Origin: Candidatus Aminicenantes bacterium UBA2190
GTDB taxonomy: Bacteria > Acidobacteriota > Aminicenantia > UBA2199
Assembly: GCA_002335385.1 (NCBI GenBank)
Contig: DCVK01000037.1
Location: forward strand, 6,658-70,657
Length of the DNA: 64,000 nucleotides
Direction: 5' to 3'
A model generated the notes under the pieces. It saw only the letters and a program-made list of their open reading frames with translations, did not search any database and had not been told where the DNA came from. The position numbers and the translations under genes were made by a program. Below are positions 8,478-16,876 of this stretch, one piece after another (within the stretch, counting starts at the first letter, position 1; every line of letters starts with the position of its first letter).

Positions 8478-8563
8478 GTAGGGGCGGACCCCCGTGTCCG
8501 CCCTGGATTCCGCATAATTTCTTTTGGTGAATTCCATGGGGCAGGCACAGGGGCCTGCCCCTA
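8478..8563. repeat. twin-hairpin palindromic element (REP-like)
   Basis: The element opens with GTAGGGGC and closes with GCCCCTAC. Inside are two hairpins: GGGCGGAC/GTCCGCCC (8482-8503, loop CCCCGT) and GGGGCAGGC/GCCTGCCCC (8538-8561, loop ACAGGG). Closely similar sequences are, from memory, dispersed in many environmental bacterial genomes. It could act as a bidirectional terminator here. Confidence 0.8.
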
Positions 8564-8702
8564 CCCTGGAAAACCGTCACTGACACTGAAGTTCGTTTAG
8601 TTTTCCTGCTAACACCAACACTAACACGAATGCCCGTTATGCATGATGAGGAAGAAAGGAAATCGGCGCAAGGTTTATGGTGTAAGGCAATCATCTTCTC
8701 TT

Positions 8703-8737
8703 ACCTTGAACCGTAAACCTTCTACCGTAAACCGATT
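8703..8737. repeat. inverted heptamer block, ACCGTAA type
   Basis: ACCTTGA, ACCGTAA, ACCTTCT, ACCGTAA, ACCGATT. This is the reverse complement of the CGGTNNA heptamers at 4883-4917 and 8306-8336, so the noncoding region carries the unit in inverted orientation at its two ends. Confidence 0.65.
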
Positions 8738-8780
8738 GCTTTAATTTCTTGCTGACACTGTCACTGACACTGTTATTGAG

Positions 8781-9746
8781 TTATTTGACCCCCGACAGCG
8801 AATCGATCAAGCCCTGCACGATCTGGGCCTTGGTCTCGTCGGTATTGTGCTTGAGAAAATCCTGGAAGGCGCCGATGGCCGCCTTCATGTCGCCTTTGTT
8901 CAGGTAGGCGTAGCCCATCTTCTCGTAGGGTTCGCTCCACTCGGGCTTGATCTGCGTGGCCAGCTTATAGTACTCGATGGCCTTGTCGGTCTGGTTGCGG
9001 CCGAAGAAGATCTCGGCCACGTTGTAGGCCAGGATCTCGTCCTTGGGATTGAGGGCGATCGACTGCGTGAAGTAGTCGCCCGCCTCCTTGAACTTCTCCT
9101 GGCGCAAACAGACCTCGCCCAGCGAGGCCAGCGCCCTGGCCTGCAGGACGACATCGGCCTTCTCCCTGGCCTTGGCCTGGGCGATGAGATACTGCTCGTT
9201 GGCCTTGTCGAACTCGCCTTTCTCGCGGAAGACATCGCCGATGTTGAAATAGATCTGGTACACGTTGGGGTTCTGCGCCGCGAAGTCTTCAAAGATGACC
9301 AGGGCCTCGTCGAACTTGCGCTCGTTGAACAGCTGGTTGCCCTGCTCCAGCTCCTCCAGGGCGGCGGCGTCCTTCAGGCGCATCTTCCCCTCCTTGTCCT
9401 CCTTCATGACCAGGGAGGTGAAGTTGCGGGCGCCATCGCGCAGTTGCTCGACGCGCAGGATGGTGCTGGCGGGGAGGTAGCCGTCGGCGGTGGCGGTGAC
9501 CCGGACCGTGCCCGTGCCCAGGCCGATGAAGAAGAACTCACCCTTGTTGTTGGTCTTGGTCTTGTCGGTCAGGCCGCCCTTGTCGAACTCGATCTGGATG
9601 TCGGCGTCGGTCACCGGCTCGCCCTGCTCGTTGGTCACGGTACCGCTCAGGCGCGCCTTGCCGCGGCCCGCCTGGGCGTAGGCCGAGACGCTCAGGACCA
9701 GCACGCAGGCCAGGATGGCCCAGAATTTCCTGTTTGTTCTATTCAT
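8781..9746 (-). CDS. exported carboxypeptidase-regulatory and TPR-repeat protein
   Basis: 321 residues. AGGAGG lies 8 nt before the ATG at 9746; the GTG at 9752 is only 2 nt from it and is rejected. Signal peptide 1-25 (VLVLSVSAYAQA), a carboxypeptidase-regulatory beta-sandwich at about 30-100 (LSGTVTNEQGEPVTDADIQI, GEFFFIGLGTGTVRVTATADGY), a short acidic linker, then at least four TPR units from about 130 to 310 (LEQGNQLFNERKFDEALVIF, YFNIGDVFREKGEFDKANEQ, LASLGEVCLRQEKFKEAGDY). It is 52 nt downstream of the GWxTD/TPR gene and shares its TPR theme, so they form an operon. A periplasmic scaffold role is likely; the partner is unknown. Confidence 0.85.
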   Translation of the reverse strand: MNRTNRKFWAILACVLVLSVSAYAQAGRGKARLSGTVTNEQGEPVTDADIQIEFDKGGLTDKTKTNNKGEFFFIGLGTGTVRVTATADGYLPASTILRVEQLRDGARNFTSLVMKEDKEGKMRLKDAAALEELEQGNQLFNERKFDEALVIFEDFAAQNPNVYQIYFNIGDVFREKGEFDKANEQYLIAQAKAREKADVVLQARALASLGEVCLRQEKFKEAGDYFTQSIALNPKDEILAYNVAEIFFGRNQTDKAIEYYKLATQIKPEWSEPYEKMGYAYLNKGDMKAAIGAFQDFLKHNTDETKAQIVQGLIDSLSGVK

Positions 9747-9798
9747 CTCCACTACCTCCTGTAGTTCGCCGCTTTGCCGGCGGTTAAATTAGACGGAT

Positions 9799-11853
9799 TC
9801 ATGGTTGGCTTTTCTTCAGGGCGGCGATCTTTTCCTGGATGCGCGGCTGCTGGGGACTGAGGCTCAGCGACTTCTCCCAGGCCTTCAGCGCCCCGGCCGC
9901 GTCGCCCAGCTGCTGGTAGCATTCGCCGATCTGGTTGAAGACCTGGACGTTGGCCCCGAAACGGGTGATGTGCTCGGCATACTGGGCGATGGCTTCCTCG
10001 AACTCCCCCAGCCCCTGGCAGGCCTGGCCCAGCACCAGGCTGAACTCGAAGCGCGACTGTTCCTTGACCATGGGCCGGGCGATGGCCTTCACCCGGGCGT
10101 ACTGCCGCTCATGCAGCAATGCGTTGCAGAGATCGATGCCGAAGCGGGTGCTGTTCGGGTCGCGGTGGAAGGATTCCTCCAGCAGGGGGCGGGCCTTGTC
10201 CAGCCGGCGCACCTGAACGTACTGACGCCCCAGCTCGTTGAGGAACAGCGCCTCGTCGCCGGCGGCGGTGGGCACCGAGAGCACCCAGGGGCGGGGCAGC
10301 GCCGGCTGCGGCGTGATGAAAAACTCGGCGCTCTGCGTCATGACCGCCTTCCGGCCCGCGCCCAGCAGGGTCGCCGTGATGGTATAGTAGGCCGCGGCCT
10401 GGTCCTTCAAAGGGAAGGTCGTGATCACGTCGGGCAGGGTGCCGCAGTCGCGCAACGGGCGCTCCTGGCGCAGCACCGTTTCCCCGCGCCGCACCAGGGT
10501 GTATTCCAGGACGCCGTTCTCGCGCAGCGCCGCGTCCAGGCCATGGAGCTGCAGGAAGACGGTCAGGTCGTCGCTGGTCAGGAAATCGTTGCGCGGCGAG
10601 GGCAGCAGGTGGGTGTTGCCGAAACGGAAGGGCTTGTGGGCGGCGATGCCGGCCACATCGGCCTTGCGATTGGCCAGCAGCAGCGGCGACATGCCCGGCT
10701 TCTCATCGGCCGGGATGACGAACTCCTTGTCCAGCGAAGTGAACTCCCTGGTGGTCAGGTTCTTCAGGAACACGGTGAGGCGCCAGCTGCCGGGGATGAC
10801 CGGTATCATGTCCTGGAAGCTGAACAACTTGTCCTTCACCCGCTGCATTTGGCCAGCGCTTAGCTCGATGGGGATGCGCCGCGAGATCTGGGTGAGCATC
10901 TTGCCCGAGTCGTCGGAGATGTTGCCCGACAGCTCCAGGGTGGTATAGTACTTCCCCTCGTGCGCCTCCAGCGAGAGGCGCCGCGGCTCGATCAGGTAGT
11001 GGACGAAATAATTACCGGTGCGGTCGTGGAACACGTCGAGCTGGGTGCTGCTCTCGATGAAGTTGTCGGCGTAGTCGATCTCGACCTGGCCGCGGAACTT
11101 CAGGAAGTTGCTGGCATAGATATCCTTGATGGCCCGCCGCGGGGTCTCGGGGATCTTCTCGCGGATCAGCAGCTCCGATGCCAGCGAGGGCGTCACGCCC
11201 GCCGGCTCGCCCGAGATCAGCGAGAGCGAGACGGCGGCCAGCTGCGGCTGGAGCTCCATCAGGGCGTAGTAGGCGTTCTGGTAGGAGGTGGCGTCGCCCG
11301 TGTAATTGCGCATCAGCGCCTGGGGGCCGAATTTGACGGGAGAATACAGCTCGTATTCACCCAGTCCGTGCTGCTTGAAAAAAACGACATTGAAAGAATC
11401 GGGGAGTCCCTTGCTGGCCATCCCCTGGTAGAACCACACCACGGAAGGATAGACGTCATTATCGCTCTCGTAGCGCTCGATGGCCTTCGGCTCGCCCAGG
11501 GTAATGTAGATGCGCCCCTGATCGGTGCGCCAGCCCGGAGCCGGCGAGTCCTTGCCGAACCAGTTGTTGGCGTAGGCGATGCGCCGGTAGTGCTCCTTGC
11601 GGAACTCGTTCTCCGGCAGGTTGGGATTGGGGTTGCGCTGCTTCCAGAAGGCGCTGATGAAGGTCTCGCGCTCCTGGTCAGACCCCAGCTGCAGGAAGAC
11701 CTCCTTCTCGACCTTGGTGATGATGTACACCACCTCCTCGCTGAGCCACTTGCGGTGCTGGGGCGGGAGCTTCTGGATGAGCTCCTTCTCGGACTGGGCG
11801 GGAAGGGAGAAGCACAGGGCGCACAGGCACAAAGACAGGAGCAATCGTTTCAT
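9799..11853 (-). CDS. GWxTD-domain protein with C-terminal TPR repeats
   Basis: 684 residues. The start is taken at the ATG at 11853, 7 nt after GCGAGG and downstream of a good promoter; a longer open frame to 11913 would include the promoter. Signal peptide 1-20 (LLLSLCLCALCFSLPAQ), the family-defining GWRTDQGRIYITLGEP at about 107-122, Ig-like beta domains to about 520, then TPR units to the C terminus (LGQACQGLGEFEEAIAQY, FNQIGECYQQLGDAAGALKA). The GWxTD family is widespread in Acidobacteriota and Bacteroidota and has no established biochemical role. It heads an operon with the TPR gene at 8781 and is divergent from the sigma-54 receptor at 12324. Confidence 0.9.
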   Translation of the reverse strand: MKRLLLSLCLCALCFSLPAQSEKELIQKLPPQHRKWLSEEVVYIITKVEKEVFLQLGSDQERETFISAFWKQRNPNPNLPENEFRKEHYRRIAYANNWFGKDSPAPGWRTDQGRIYITLGEPKAIERYESDNDVYPSVVWFYQGMASKGLPDSFNVVFFKQHGLGEYELYSPVKFGPQALMRNYTGDATSYQNAYYALMELQPQLAAVSLSLISGEPAGVTPSLASELLIREKIPETPRRAIKDIYASNFLKFRGQVEIDYADNFIESSTQLDVFHDRTGNYFVHYLIEPRRLSLEAHEGKYYTTLELSGNISDDSGKMLTQISRRIPIELSAGQMQRVKDKLFSFQDMIPVIPGSWRLTVFLKNLTTREFTSLDKEFVIPADEKPGMSPLLLANRKADVAGIAAHKPFRFGNTHLLPSPRNDFLTSDDLTVFLQLHGLDAALRENGVLEYTLVRRGETVLRQERPLRDCGTLPDVITTFPLKDQAAAYYTITATLLGAGRKAVMTQSAEFFITPQPALPRPWVLSVPTAAGDEALFLNELGRQYVQVRRLDKARPLLEESFHRDPNSTRFGIDLCNALLHERQYARVKAIARPMVKEQSRFEFSLVLGQACQGLGEFEEAIAQYAEHITRFGANVQVFNQIGECYQQLGDAAGALKAWEKSLSLSPQQPRIQEKIAALKKSQP

Positions 11854-11884
11854 CATCGGCCTCGCTGAAGATCCATGATCCTGC

Positions 11885-11913
11885 ATTATAACAAAACCTG
11901 ATTTCATTGACAA
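11885..11913 (-). promoter_or_regulatory. sigma-70 promoter of the GWxTD/TPR operon
   Basis: On the minus strand TTGTCA (11913-11908), a 17-nt spacer and a perfect TATAAT (11890-11885). Predicted start near 11878 leaves a 25-nt leader carrying the ribosome site, which supports the ATG at 11853. Confidence 0.8.
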
Positions 11914-12264
11914 GGCAAGCTTTCTTCGCCGCGCGGCGATGAAACCGGCGACGCGGAGGTTTCTTGCGGCCTGAACCCGCCGGCGGCCGGTTCAATGGAA
12001 ATTTATTTTCATCCGGAGGGCACCGGGCCGCATCGAGGTGCGCCGCGCCGTTTTCAGCCGCAATTTCATTCAATTTATTGGCTTTTTCCGCCGCTTCCGA
12101 ATGGAAATGCAGAAATCCCATGGTAATTGAGAAACAGCGGCCGCGGTTCTCCCGGCGCCATTTGCAGACCGGGACGATGACGCTTCCTGAAAAAGCAGGA
12201 TGGACAATGTTTTCCGCTGCCAGCGCCTGCCGAGGCAGCTCCGCGCCGCATCCCGGAGCATACT
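11914..12264. other. divergent intergenic region upstream of receptor 12324
   Basis: No gene credible here. The region is homologous in patches to 20360-20632 upstream of the receptor at 20692: a block with ATTCAA and GAATGGAAATGC, a CCTGAA/GGACA block, and the CCGGAGC segment just before the -24 element. This shows the two receptor control regions share ancestry. Confidence 0.65.
12068..12102. promoter_or_regulatory. conserved ATTCAA...GAAT block, candidate activator site
   Basis: ATTCAATTTATTGGC and CCGCTTCCGAATGGAAATGC form a block strongly conserved with 20437-20471 while surrounding DNA has diverged. It lies 163-197 nt upstream of the -24 element. ATTCA and GAAT are inverted half-sites as in the palindromes at 1546-1571. 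Confidence 0.45.
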
Positions 12265-12280
12265 TGGCACGATCTTTGCA
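12265..12280 (+). promoter_or_regulatory. sigma-54 (-24/-12) promoter of receptor 12324-15356
   Basis: TGGCACGATCTTTGCA satisfies TGGCAYRNNNNTTGCW at every defined base and ends 44 nt before the ATG. The leader TGTTTTGTCAATTC followed by AAAAAGGAGGACAAAC is shared with the paralogues. Confidence 0.9.
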
Positions 12281-12323
12281 AGGTGATGAGTGTTTTGTCA
12301 ATTCAAAAAGGAGGACAAACAAA

Positions 12324-15300
12324 ATGAGAACTGTAAAACGGTTCACGATGCTGGCTCTCGGCATGTTCCTGATCTCAGGGCTGCTGTGCGCCCAGCAGAC
12401 AACGGGCAAGATCTTCGGCTCGGTGCAGCTCGAAGACGGCTCGCTCATCCCCGGCGTCACCGTCGAGGCCACCAGCCCCAAGCTGGTCGGCAAGACCACG
12501 GCGGTCACCGACGAGAACGGCGCCTTCCGCCTCTTCAACCTGACGCCTGGCACCTACAAACTGGTGTTCAGCCTGGACGGATTCCAGTCGGTCGTGCGCG
12601 ACAACATCCAGGTGGCGGTCGAGCAGACGCTTAACTTGAAGGTGGAGATGAAGCTCGGCAACCTGAACGAGGTGGTCACCATCTCCGGCCAGGTGCCGCT
12701 GATCGACGTCAAGAGCACGGCCAGGGGCATGACCCTGACCAAGGAGATCTTCCAGACCCTGCCCAAGGGGCGCGACTTCAGCACCCTGGTCACGACCGTC
12801 CCCGGCGTCTACAACGAGCCGATGACCGGCGGCCTGTCGGTCGACGGCGCCAGCGGCGCCGAGAACGTCTTCTTCGTCGACGGCATGGAGACCGGTGAGG
12901 TCCGCGGCGCCCAGCAGCGCATGCAGGCCGCCTTCGACTTCGTCGACGAGGTGCAGGTCAAGGCCTCGGGCTACCAGGCCGAATTCGGCGGCTCCATGGG
13001 CGGCGTGGTCAACGTCGTCACCCGCTCGGGAGGCAACGAGTTCCACGGCGAGGCGGTCGGCTACTACCAGGGCAGCGCGCTCCGCGGCAAAACACGCGAC
13101 ATCCTGCGCCTGTTCCCCGATGACCCCTCCCAGTATTCCAAGTACAACTACGAGAACCTGAACAAGCAGGATTTCTCGCGCTTCGAGGGCGGCTTCTCCC
13201 TGGGCGGCTACATCCTCAAGGACAAGCTGTGGTTCTTCGGCTCGATCCTGCCCGTCTACCGCCAAACCGACCGTCAGGTCAACTTCGATGAAGTGGCGGG
13301 AGCGCCGCTGACCGAGTACACGCGCAAGGACACCTGGCTGAACGGCTCCATCAAGCTGTCGGCCGAGCCGATCAAGAATCTCCGCCTCTCGGCCTCGTTC
13401 GTCAGCAACAGCAACCGCTGGCGCGGCGGCCTGCCCGGCGATGATCCCAGCACCGAATTCCCCGACTGGCAGCCCATGGGCTCATCGGAGTTCACCTACG
13501 ACAAGATGGGGCAGAACGCCCCCACCTGGTCGGCCTCGGGCAACATGGACTACACCCTGGGCAACAACCTGCAGGTCTCGGCCCGTTTCGGCCACTACAA
13601 CCAGAACAACTCCTCCGTCCTGGAGCCTCCGGGCATCTACTACTACCATCGCGTCTACAACGCCGGCGGCGAGGCCGCGTATGGCTGGCCCGAGGACAAG
13701 ATCCGGCCCAACTTCTGGGAGAATTACACCTGGGGCCTCTTCTACAAGCTGAGCAAGGCCAATTACACGCGCACCAGCGCCAACGTCGACTTCAACTACT
13801 TCCTGAACTTCGCCGGCGAGCATTCGTGGAAGGCCGGCTTCCAGTACGTGCAGATCATGGATGACTATGACGGCAGCGCCCCCAACCCGGTGATCATCCT
13901 GCGCGTCGGCCGTCCCTTCCCAGAGCAGATTCCCGGGAGCCCGGTCGATGCCGGCTACCTGGGCAAATACGGCTATTACGAGAACCGCTCGCCCTTCGGC
14001 CAGCTGATCAACAAGGCCAAATCCAACCGCTACGCGTTTTACTTGCAGGACTCCTGGACCATCGCCAACAAGCTGACCGTCAACTTCGGCCTGCGCGCCG
14101 AAAAGGAGCAGGTGCCCGCTTTCAGCGACCTGCCGGAATTCAAGGATGTCATTCCCCTGGACTTCGGCTGGGGCGACAAGCTGGCCCCCCGCCTGGGTTT
14201 CATCTATGACGTGTTCGGCGACTCCAGCCTGAAGCTGTTCGGCTCCTTCGGCATCTTCCAGGACTGCATGAAACTCGCCCTGCCCGAAGGCTCCTACGGC
14301 GGATTCCAATGGATCAGCCACTACTATGAGCTCGACACCCCCAACTGGGACCAGATCGGCGTCAATGGCGTCTTCCCCGGCCAATTCTTGGGCAGCAAGA
14401 ACTGGCGCATCCCCTCGGTCAACGAGACCGATCCCGACATGAAACCCATGTCCCAGCGGGAAATCTCCTTCGGGATCGAAAAGAAGATCAGCGACAACCT
14501 CTCCATCTCCGGACGCCTGGTCAACAAGAAGCTGCTGCAGGCCATCGACGACATCGGCATCCTGATGCCCGAGGGCGAGACCTACTTCATCGCCAACCCC
14601 GGCAGCGCCTACGTGGAAGAGCAATACCAGATCGCCAAGGAAAACGGCATCCTGCCGGCCGACCTGCCGCCGGCCCTCAAGGCCAAGCGCGACTACTGGG
14701 CGGTGAACCTGGCCCTGGAGAAGCGCTTCAGCGACAACTGGCTCGGCGGCATCTCCTACACCTGGAGCCGCCTCACCGGCAACTACTCCGGCCTGAACAG
14801 CTCCGACGAGGCAACGCGCAACGACCCCAACGTCAACCGCTACTTCGACCTGTGGATGACCTCATACGACCAGAACCTCAAGCCGATCGACGGCCCCCTG
14901 GTCACCGACCGCCCCCACTACCTCAAGGGCTACGTCTCCTACGTCTTCCCCTTCGGCCTCACTCTGGGCACCGTGGTCAACGCCTACTCGGGCGTCCCCT
15001 TCACGACCGAGATCACCGTCAACGGCCAGCAGGGCTACTATCCCTACAACCGCTTCGACACCGGCGAGCGCTCCCCCTTCACCGTCAGCGCCGACGTCTA
15101 CGCCGAGTACAACCTGAAGCTGGGCAAGAACAAGCTCGCCCTCTCGCTCAATATCCGCAACCTCACCGACGCCAAGACGGCGCAGCGCATCTATGGCTTC
15201 TACAACCAGGACAACGTGTACGTCGACGACCAGGAATTCCTGGACGGCGGCCTGGACGTCAAGTCGCTGGTCGAGATCACCGACCCGCGCTTCGGACAGG

Positions 15301-15356
15301 GCTACCGCTTCCTGCCCCCTCTGGAAGCCACCCTGGGCCTGCGTTTCGCGTTCTGA
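12324..15356 (+). CDS. Oar-like TonB-dependent receptor with carboxypeptidase-regulatory domain
   Basis: 1010 residues from the ATG at 12324, 8 nt after AAGGAGG; the frame is open further upstream but those codons lie across the promoter. Signal peptide 1-23 (LISGLLCAQQ), carboxypeptidase-regulatory domain (about 27-108), plug (about 128-245) and barrel ending LRFAF. The first about 115 residues are almost identical to the receptor at 20692. After that it diverges: plug loop DGMETGEVRGAQQRMQ and a barrel lacking the TEAPGGYF motif shared by the other three. It is followed by its own terminator, so it is monocistronic under sigma-54 control. Ligand unknown; the next operon encodes sulfatase-fold lipoproteins, which may or may not be functionally linked. 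Confidence 0.93.
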   Translation: MRTVKRFTMLALGMFLISGLLCAQQTTGKIFGSVQLEDGSLIPGVTVEATSPKLVGKTTAVTDENGAFRLFNLTPGTYKLVFSLDGFQSVVRDNIQVAVEQTLNLKVEMKLGNLNEVVTISGQVPLIDVKSTARGMTLTKEIFQTLPKGRDFSTLVTTVPGVYNEPMTGGLSVDGASGAENVFFVDGMETGEVRGAQQRMQAAFDFVDEVQVKASGYQAEFGGSMGGVVNVVTRSGGNEFHGEAVGYYQGSALRGKTRDILRLFPDDPSQYSKYNYENLNKQDFSRFEGGFSLGGYILKDKLWFFGSILPVYRQTDRQVNFDEVAGAPLTEYTRKDTWLNGSIKLSAEPIKNLRLSASFVSNSNRWRGGLPGDDPSTEFPDWQPMGSSEFTYDKMGQNAPTWSASGNMDYTLGNNLQVSARFGHYNQNNSSVLEPPGIYYYHRVYNAGGEAAYGWPEDKIRPNFWENYTWGLFYKLSKANYTRTSANVDFNYFLNFAGEHSWKAGFQYVQIMDDYDGSAPNPVIILRVGRPFPEQIPGSPVDAGYLGKYGYYENRSPFGQLINKAKSNRYAFYLQDSWTIANKLTVNFGLRAEKEQVPAFSDLPEFKDVIPLDFGWGDKLAPRLGFIYDVFGDSSLKLFGSFGIFQDCMKLALPEGSYGGFQWISHYYELDTPNWDQIGVNGVFPGQFLGSKNWRIPSVNETDPDMKPMSQREISFGIEKKISDNLSISGRLVNKKLLQAIDDIGILMPEGETYFIANPGSAYVEEQYQIAKENGILPADLPPALKAKRDYWAVNLALEKRFSDNWLGGISYTWSRLTGNYSGLNSSDEATRNDPNVNRYFDLWMTSYDQNLKPIDGPLVTDRPHYLKGYVSYVFPFGLTLGTVVNAYSGVPFTTEITVNGQQGYYPYNRFDTGERSPFTVSADVYAEYNLKLGKNKLALSLNIRNLTDAKTAQRIYGFYNQDNVYVDDQEFLDGGLDVKSLVEITDPRFGQGYRFLPPLEATLGLRFAF

Positions 15357-15402
15357 TCCACCCCGGTGCGCGGCTACTCGGCGCGCACCCGTTATGTTCC
15401 CA

Positions 15403-15436
15403 GCCCGCCCCGGCCTTCCGGGGCGGGCCTTTTTTT
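15403..15436 (+). terminator. Rho-independent terminator of receptor 12324-15356
   Basis: GCCCGCCCCGG, loop CCTT, CCGGGGCGGGC, then seven T residues. It separates the receptor from the sulfatase operon. Confidence 0.92.
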
Positions 15437-15465
15437 GGACAATCGTCGGCCCGGTGACGTATGAT
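15436..15465 (+). promoter_or_regulatory. weak candidate promoter of the sulfatase operon
   Basis: TGGACA, 18 nt, TATGAT; the -10 ends 5 nt before the ATG at 15471, which would give a leaderless or nearly leaderless transcript. No properly spaced ribosome site is present. The match is modest. Confidence 0.3.
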
Positions 15466-15470
15466 GGAGC

Positions 15471-16862
15471 ATGAAAGCGATTCTTGAGGTTCTTCTGATC
15501 CTGGCCCTGATGGCGCCGGTGGCCTGCCGCCCGGCTCCCGACAAGCCGGCGGCGGCGGCAACGACCAACGTCGTGCTGGTGACCCTGGACACGCTGCGTG
15601 CCGACCGACTGGGCTGCTACGGCTATGCGCCGGCGCGCACGCCGGTGCTGGACGCCTTCGCCGCCGGTGCGGCGCTGTTCGAGCGGGCGACCACAGTGAG
15701 CAACAACACCTTGCCTTCCCACGCCGCCATCCTCTGCGGCCGCCACCCCCGACGACTGGGCGTGCCGCGCAACGGCTTCGAGGTCCCGGCCGGCCAGCGC
15801 GGCCTGGCGGTGCTGCTGGCCGAGCGCGGCTACGCCACGGCCGCCTTCGTCTCGGCGTCGGTGCTCGACGCCACCTGCGGTCTGCGCAAGGGCTTCGCCG
15901 TCTACGACGACGAGTTCGACATCGAGGAGGTCGACCAGGCGCAGCGGCGGGCTCCGGAGACGGTGCGGCGGGCGTTGCGCTGGCTGGCCGCCCTGCCCGA
16001 GGACAAGCCGTTTTTCCTTTGGGTCCATTGTTTCGATCCCCATTATCCTTACACTCCGCCGCCGCCCTACGACCGCCTTTTCTATCCCGAATACTCGGGC
16101 CCGGCCGACGGTTCGATCCGCTTCATCGCCGGCATCACCGGCAGCCACGGTTTTCCCAAGATTCCCACCCGCGCCGACGACTACCGCCGCCTCGAGGCCC
16201 TGTACGACGGTGAGATCGCTTTCCTCGACGCCAGCCTGGCGCCATTGTTCGCCTACCTCGACCGCGAGCGGGTGCGCCGGCGCACGGCAGTGGCCGTGGT
16301 CGCCGACCACGGCGAGAGCCTGACCGAGCACGGGTATTACTTCGATCACGGCCTGGACGTGTTCCAGCCCAGCATGCACGTGCCGCTGATGGTCCGCGCC
16401 CCGGGACACGCCCTGGGGCGGCGCGTCGCCGCTCCCGCCCAGACCCTCGATCTCTTCCCCACCCTGCTGCACCTGGCCGGGCTCGACGTTCCCGGAAACA
16501 GCGAGGGGAGCGACCTGCTGGCGCCGTCGGCAACTGCCGGCGCCTCCGCACTTGCCTTCGGCGAAGCCTGCCAGCCCTTTGAATTGGAAAAACCGGGCAG
16601 CGCCGCCTGGCGCAACGACGACAAGGCGCAGTTCGCACTGTCCTGGCCCTGGAAACTGATCGAAACGCCCTATCTCGGCCGCAGCGAACTCTTCCGCCTC
16701 GACGCCGACCCGGGAGAAGCGCGCAATGTCGCCGCCCGGCACCCGGAAGTGGCGGCTTGGCTGCGCGGGCAACTCAACGATTGGCGGCGGGGCACCGCCG
16801 CCGGCGGGCAAAGGCCCTTGCCCGAAAACCTTAAAAAGATCCGTTCCCTGGGCTACCTGTAA
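15471..16862 (+). CDS. sulfatase-fold (alkaline phosphatase superfamily) lipoprotein
   Basis: 463 residues. Signal peptide with lipobox APVAC (Cys19) indicates a lipid-anchored protein. The sulfatase fold is shown by NVVLVTLDTLRADRLG (metal-binding Asp, 33-48), the LPSHAAIL turn after Thr80, and VADHGESLTEHG (second metal site, about 283-294). The active-site stretch reads T80-L-P-S-H84 where true sulfatases have Cys or Ser-x-Pro-x-Arg, so formylglycine maturation is impossible. Thr could be the nucleophile, as in phosphatase or phosphotransferase members of the superfamily. First gene of a three-gene operon with a membrane glycosyltransferase and a second such lipoprotein, suggesting work on an envelope polymer or glycolipid. 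Calling it a sulfatase enzyme would be unsafe. Confidence 0.88.
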   Translation: MKAILEVLLILALMAPVACRPAPDKPAAAATTNVVLVTLDTLRADRLGCYGYAPARTPVLDAFAAGAALFERATTVSNNTLPSHAAILCGRHPRRLGVPRNGFEVPAGQRGLAVLLAERGYATAAFVSASVLDATCGLRKGFAVYDDEFDIEEVDQAQRRAPETVRRALRWLAALPEDKPFFLWVHCFDPHYPYTPPPPYDRLFYPEYSGPADGSIRFIAGITGSHGFPKIPTRADDYRRLEALYDGEIAFLDASLAPLFAYLDRERVRRRTAVAVVADHGESLTEHGYYFDHGLDVFQPSMHVPLMVRAPGHALGRRVAAPAQTLDLFPTLLHLAGLDVPGNSEGSDLLAPSATAGASALAFGEACQPFELEKPGSAAWRNDDKAQFALSWPWKLIETPYLGRSELFRLDADPGEARNVAARHPEVAAWLRGQLNDWRRGTAAGGQRPLPENLKKIRSLGYL

Positions 16863-16876
16863 TGCTCGGAGGCAAA

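Larger units (their letters stand above)
8364..8780. other. repeat-rich noncoding region between convergent genes
   Basis: No credible gene. It contains a 7-base periodic CAA tract (8425-8459), a twin-hairpin palindrome (8478-8563), a reversed CGGT-type heptamer block (8703-8737) and a six-base periodic GACACT tract (about 8752-8776). No classical terminator is seen for either flanking gene; the palindrome may serve. Confidence 0.65.

Noticed and set aside
11964..12323. N-terminal extension of the receptor at 12324
   Set aside because: The extra codons span the sigma-54 promoter and ribosome site; the signal peptide begins at 12324.
14862..16811. 649-codon minus-strand open frame across receptor end and sulfatase
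   Set aside because: Crosses a strong terminator and two real genes; composition is typical of shadow frames.
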